Assembly (NCBI RefSeq): GCF_014268275.3
Contig: NZ_CP077084.1
Span: 4,836,001 to 4,900,000 of the forward strand
From: Pseudomonas tritici
GTDB taxonomy: Bacteria > Pseudomonadota > Gammaproteobacteria > Pseudomonadales > Pseudomonadaceae
Length of the DNA stretch: 64,000 nucleotides
Direction of reading: 5' to 3'
The notes under the pieces were generated by a model that searched no databases, had not been told where the DNA came from, and saw nothing but the letters and a program-made list of their open reading frames with translations. Each line of letters begins with the position of its first letter. Position 1 is the stretch's first letter. Made by a program: the position numbers and the translations under genes. Of this stretch, positions 60,444 through 64,000 are shown piece after piece.

Positions 60444-61649
60444 TCAGAGGCGTTCGATAATGGTGGCGATGCCCATGCCACCGCCGACACACAGCGTGGC
60501 CAGGCCGTAGCGCTGCTGGCGTACTTCAAGCTCGTCGAGCAAGGTGCCGAGGATCGCGCAGCCAGTGGCGCCGAGCGGGTGGCCCATGGCGATCGAGCCG
60601 CCATTCACGTTGACCCGCGCAGCGTCGATGCCCATGTCCTTGATGAATTTGAGAACGACAGAGGCAAACGCTTCATTGACTTCGAACAGGTCGATGTCTT
60701 CGACACGCAAGCCGGCCTTGGCCAGCGCTTTGCGCGTTGCCGGCGCGGGGCCGGTGAGCATGATGGTGGGGTCGGTGCTGGTGACCGCCGTGGCGACGAT
60801 GCGCGCGCGCGGTTGCAGGCCCAGCTCGCGGCCCATGGCCTCGGAGCCGATCAGCATCAGCGCGGCGCCATCGACGATGCCGGAGCTGTTGCCGGGGGTG
60901 TGCACGTGATGGATGCGCTCGACGTGGCTGTAGACCCGTAACGCGGTGGCGTCGAAGCCCATCTGCCCCATCATTTCGAAGCTCGGCTTGAGCTTGCCAA
61001 GGCCTTCGAGGGTGGAGTCGCCGCGGATGAATTCGTCTTGGTCCAGCAGCACAATGCCGTTCTGGTCCTGCACCGCGATCAGCGATTTGTTGAAGGAACC
61101 GTCTGCACGCGCCCTGGCCGCTTTGTGCTGCGAATGCAGGGCAAAGGTGTCGACGTCCTCTCGGGTGAACCCTTCCAGGGTCGCGATCAGGTCAGCGCCA
61201 ATGCCCTGCGGGGTGAAATGGCTGTGCATATTGGTTTGCGGGTCCAGAACCCAGGCGCCGCCATCACTGCCCATGGGCACGCGGGACATGGACTCGACGC
61301 CACCGACCACGACCAAGTCTTCGAAGCCGGAGCGGACTTTCATCGCCCCCAGGTTGACCGCTTCCAGGCCTGAGGCGCAGAAGCGGTTGACTTGTACACC
61401 GGCAACGCTGATGTCCCAATCCGCCACCAGCGCGGCGGTCTTGGCAATGTCGGCGCCCTGATCGCCCACCGGGGTCACGCAGCCGAGCACGATGTCGTCC
61501 ACTTGATGGGTGTCGAGGTCGTTGCGCCGGGCCAGCGCCGTGAGCAAACCAGCCACCAGGTTCACTGGCTTGACGCTGTGCAAGGCGCCGTCCGCCTTGC
61601 CTTTGCCGCGGGGCGTGCGTATCGCATCAAAGATCAAAGCTTGGGTCAT
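60444..61649 (-). CDS. acetyl-CoA C-acyltransferase (thiolase)
   Basis: Last step of beta-oxidation, cleaving 3-ketoacyl-CoA. The 401-residue protein has the nucleophile cysteine in [12 protein letters not shown], the histidine in [14 protein letters not shown] and the second cysteine in CVGGGMGIA. First gene of the leftward operon with the FadB-like gene. Confidence 0.94.
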   Translation of the reverse strand: MTQALIFDAIRTPRGKGKADGALHSVKPVNLVAGLLTALARRNDLDTHQVDDIVLGCVTPVGDQGADIAKTAALVADWDISVAGVQVNRFCASGLEAVNLGAMKVRSGFEDLVVVGGVESMSRVPMGSDGGAWVLDPQTNMHSHFTPQGIGADLIATLEGFTREDVDTFALHSQHKAARARADGSFNKSLIAVQDQNGIVLLDQDEFIRGDSTLEGLGKLKPSFEMMGQMGFDATALRVYSHVERIHHVHTPGNSSGIVDGAALMLIGSEAMGRELGLQPRARIVATAVTSTDPTIMLTGPAPATRKALAKAGLRVEDIDLFEVNEAFASVVLKFIKDMGIDAARVNVNGGSIAMGHPLGATGCAILGTLLDELEVRQQRYGLATLCVGGGMGIATIIERL

Positions 61650-62040
61650 GACATCCTCGAACCGCTGTGCATGGATGCCTCTACCTTAGGCCCGATTGAC
61701 ACGGTTTCAATGACGGATGCGCTCATTGCTTTTGACCCCGACGCTCGGACGAACGGTAGCCACCTAAGTTAATTACGTGATTAATCGGTTTAGCTGTCTA
61801 GCCAAGGCATTGGCGCCAAGATGGCGTTATGCCTCATGCCTTTTTAAGCTGAATTGTTGATTAGCTGATACGAAATAGGTCTAAGCCACGAAGAACGAGG
61901 GCTCTAAGGTTGAATCAGTAAGAAGCTGCTGCCGGGTTTTGCTGGAGCAGCTGTAAGAAAAGTGACACGTCATCTCGCCATACTGAAATAAAACCGGCAC
62001 GCATTTGACGCTCAGGAATAACAACAAAAGGCAGTCAGCC
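61650..62040. other. 391 bases between the thiolase and the small membrane gene
   Basis: No gene is seen. CAATGA-N9-TCATTG at 61708-61728 is a possible operator close to the thiolase start. An AT-rich run at 61770-61880 may hold promoters in both directions. Confidence 0.45.
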
Positions 62041-62136
62041 ATGTTCAAACATTCGAAAGTACGTCAGGCGGGACTTATTCTGTTCGCCACCACACTGATC
62101 CTGATCTTGCCCAACTTGACCAAGGTTATTGGGTGA
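62041..62136 (+). CDS. 31-residue single-pass membrane peptide
   Basis: Encodes a short peptide (begins MFKHSKVRQAGLILFATTLI) with basic residues before one hydrophobic helix. A weak AAAGGCAG lies upstream. Its stop overlaps the longer frame of the cytochrome gene by 8 bases. Such peptides recur in Pseudomonas; the function is unknown. Confidence 0.6.
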   Translation: MFKHSKVRQAGLILFATTLILILPNLTKVIG

Positions 62137-62260
62137 CGCCTCAACACTCACATTGCGTGCCTACACAGCACCGGGTTTGCAGCTTTTGGCAGCACCTGCC
62201 GGGACATTGCGCATAGCGGTCCTGCAGGGGCTGCCTTTTTATGTATGGATTTCCGGTATC

Positions 62261-63097
62261 GTGAGCACCATCGCCACTGCGCACCGGGCCTCCCTCTTGA
62301 AAGTCATCTTCGCTCTCTTCGCCTTGCTGATCGGCCTGCCCGCTTCGGCGGCGCAATTGACCATCGAGCTCGACCACAGCAGCAAGACCTGGCAGACCGC
62401 CGACTTGCTCAAGCACCCACAAGCGCAAACGGTACAGATCGTTGATGACGTTTCCTACAAGCGCACCATGACTTATCGGGCCGTGCCGCTGGCCTTGCTC
62501 CTACCGGGACTGAAACCTGAGAGCCACCTGCAGGCTGTGGCCTTGGATGGTTTCGCCGCCGAGCTCACCGCTGCACCGCTGCTGGAAAAACAGGGCGCAC
62601 GTGCCTGGCTGGCGGTGGAAGATCCCGCTCAACCGTGGCCTGCATTGACGGAAGGAAAACCGAGTGCCGGGCCGTTCTATCTGGTGTGGACCGATCCGCA
62701 AGCCGGGCATATCAGCCCTGAGCAGTGGCCGTTCCAGATCTCAGGGATCAAACAATTGAAGACCGTGGCGGAGCGCTTTCCGGCGTTGTTGCCCGACCCG
62801 AAACTGGCGGTAGATGACCCGATCAATCAGGGCTTTGCGCTGTTCCAGAAGAATTGCCTGGCCTGTCATCGCCTCAACGGTGCCGGTGACGCGCAGGTGG
62901 GGCCGGACTTGAATATTCCCTATAACCCCACCGAGTATTTTGGCGGCGATTTCCTCAAACGCTATATCCGCGACCCACAGAGTTTGCGGCATTGGCCGCA
63001 GGCGAAGATGCCAGCGTTTGCGGCCAGTGTGTTGCCGGACGGTGAGCTGGATTTGCTGGTTAGTTATTTGAAACATATGGCAGGGCGTAAATTGTAG
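62261..63097 (+). CDS. secreted c-type cytochrome
   Basis: A periplasmic heme protein. A hydrophobic signal segment (LLKVIFALFALLIGLPASAA) leads to a domain of about 150 residues and then a class I cytochrome domain with CLACH (heme) and a methionine ligand in AKMPAF. The start is uncertain: GTG at 62261 or TTG at 62297; the longest frame starts at 62129 but has no signal logic. The non-heme half resembles molybdenum-enzyme-associated domains only vaguely. Its stop codon is inside the next repeat. Confidence 0.8.
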   Translation: MSTIATAHRASLLKVIFALFALLIGLPASAAQLTIELDHSSKTWQTADLLKHPQAQTVQIVDDVSYKRTMTYRAVPLALLLPGLKPESHLQAVALDGFAAELTAAPLLEKQGARAWLAVEDPAQPWPALTEGKPSAGPFYLVWTDPQAGHISPEQWPFQISGIKQLKTVAERFPALLPDPKLAVDDPINQGFALFQKNCLACHRLNGAGDAQVGPDLNIPYNPTEYFGGDFLKRYIRDPQSLRHWPQAKMPAFAASVLPDGELDLLVSYLKHMAGRKL

Positions 63098-63226
63098 TGA
63101 GCGGGCTTGCCCCGCGCGGGTGGCGAAGCCGCCCCAAAACCAGACAACTCGGTTCTGCCTGGAAAAGTACGATGGCAGGATTAGGGCGGCTTCGCCACCC
63201 AGCGCGGGGCAAGCCCGCTCACTACA
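63093..63226. repeat. large inverted repeat of the TGTAGTGAGCGGG family, second copy
   Basis: Same ends as at 58125. The left end TGTAGTGAGC includes the TAG stop of the cytochrome gene. Arms with GCGGGTGGCGAAGCCGCCC and GGGCGGCTTCGCCACCC pair. Confidence 0.85.
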
Positions 63227-63230
63227 TCCG

Positions 63231-64000
63231 TTACTGCTGTTGGACTGAAATCACCGGCGTCGGCGCCACAAATACCTTGGCATGCATCTGCTCATGCCCG
63301 CCGCCACGGCGCATACCGCGTACCGGGCAGGCATCGAGGTAATCCAACCCCACCGCCAGTTTCAAATGCCGCTCCGGCCGGGCCAGTTGGTTGGTCACAT
63401 CAAAGCTGTACCACGCCTCATCCAGCCAGGCTTCGGCCCAAGCGTGGCTGGCCAGGTGCGTACTGTCCTCAGTGTACAAATACCCCGACACATAGCGCGC
63501 AGGGATCCCAAGGCTGCGCGCGCACGCCAGGAACGCATGGGTGTGGTCCTGGCACACGCCTGCACGGCCAGCGAAGGCCTGGGCGGCGCAGGTGTCGACG
63601 TCGGTCGCACCGGGCGTGTAGACCATCGACTGGTTAAGCGCATGCATCAAATCAATCAGCGCCGTACGGTCGCGGCGTTGATGGCAGTGCTGGTGGGCAA
63701 AGCCGCGCAGGGCGTCATCAGGCTCGGTCAGACGGGTGCAACGCAGGAACGGGAACGCCGACTGGCTCTCGTGTTCGGCCTCGCGCAACTCGTCAATATC
63801 CACCTGGCCGCGGGCGCCGATGATGATGGCGTCGTGCGGTTCATCCAGGGTCAGCACGTGCAGGATGTTGCCGAACGGGTCCACCTGGGCGCGCACCGGA
63901 CGCGGCAGGTCGAGCTGCCAACTGAGTACGCGCTGGCGCTCACTGTCGTGGGGTGTAAGACGCAGGTACTGGATGCTGGCGCGCACCTGGTTTTCGTAGT
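63231..64000 (-). CDS. transglutaminase-like protein (5' end outside window)
   Basis: A cysteine-protease-fold protein, at least 256 codons. It has the catalytic cysteine in AGVCQDHTHAFL, histidine in ASHAWAEAW and aspartate in SFDVTNQ. The frame stays open to the last base of the window (…YENQVRASIQYLRL), so the true start is beyond 64000. Such genes often lie with alpha-E and circularly permuted ATP-grasp genes, not visible here. Confidence 0.88.
   Translation of the reverse strand, partial: YENQVRASIQYLRLTPHDSERQRVLSWQLDLPRPVRAQVDPFGNILHVLTLDEPHDAIIIGARGQVDIDELREAEHESQSAFPFLRCTRLTEPDDALRGFAHQHCHQRRDRTALIDLMHALNQSMVYTPGATDVDTCAAQAFAGRAGVCQDHTHAFLACARSLGIPARYVSGYLYTEDSTHLASHAWAEAWLDEAWYSFDVTNQLARPERHLKLAVGLDYLDACPVRGMRRGGGHEQMHAKVFVAPTPVISVQQQ

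Overview
The window looks like a chromosomal segment of a fluorescent Pseudomonas (P. fluorescens group). This rests on the gene content (ThrH, one-domain 4Fe-4S CysH, a butanediol dehydrogenase behind a sigma-54 promoter), the high GC third positions, and many REP-type inverted repeats carrying the 'GTGGGAGC.GGCTTGC' core typical of that group. Identification is from sequence recognition only; no database was searched.

Left host part (1-13.9 kb): a higBA toxin-antitoxin pair; thrH and cysH; an NCS1 permease with a hydantoin/allantoin-racemase-like gene; a LysR regulator divergent from a short-chain dehydrogenase; a HAD phosphatase; several small membrane or lipoprotein genes; a DMT-family permease with a histidine-rich tail; and 2,3-butanediol dehydrogenase with a complete sigma-54 promoter and upstream activator palindromes.

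Middle (13.905-54.165 kb): a complete-looking P2/phiCTX-type prophage inserted at the 3' end of a tRNA-Ser(GGA) gene. A 23-bp identical direct repeat marks both ends, and the integrase lies beside the intact tRNA. Gene order follows P2: portal and terminase ATPase leftward; scaffold, capsid, endonuclease, head completion, tail X, holins, endolysin, spanins, R, S rightward; then V-W-J-I-H-G, then FI-FII-E(E')-T-U-D. Each of the three late transcription units starts next to a 21-bp inverted repeat TTGTAK-N9-MTACAA, and the phage encodes an Ogr-like zinc-finger activator that should recognise it. The lysogeny switch (C repressor versus Cro-like gene) is at 45.5-46.1 kb. It is followed by a CII-like gene, Ogr, a Toprim/primase-helicase, a second stand-alone copy of the helicase core, and the integrase.

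Accessory DNA sits at four places in the prophage. (1) The left 4 kb is a patchwork of integration-site remnants: a dusA 5' fragment, a second dusA-type core, an inverted tRNA-Ser 3' copy and an AT-rich GTAAT-rich block with a related block further in at 17.7 kb. It carries a SUKH/SMI1 gene and a membrane-anchored gene. (2) A LexA box precedes a coiled-coil gene and an HMCES/YedK gene. (3) An AT-rich HEPN plus triple zinc-ribbon gene lies between tail genes S and V. (4) A KAP P-loop NTPase, a 54-residue gene and a zinc-ribbon membrane protein lie between gene D and the repressor. Sites 3 and 4 are the best candidates for undescribed phage-defence or superinfection-exclusion genes.

Right host part (54.1-64 kb): tRNA-Ser, an enoyl-CoA hydratase-family gene, a PlsC-type acyltransferase, a CorA-family metal transporter, a class I glutamine amidotransferase, a two-gene beta-oxidation operon (FadB-like protein and thiolase), a 31-residue membrane peptide, a c-type cytochrome, and a transglutaminase-like gene cut by the window end.
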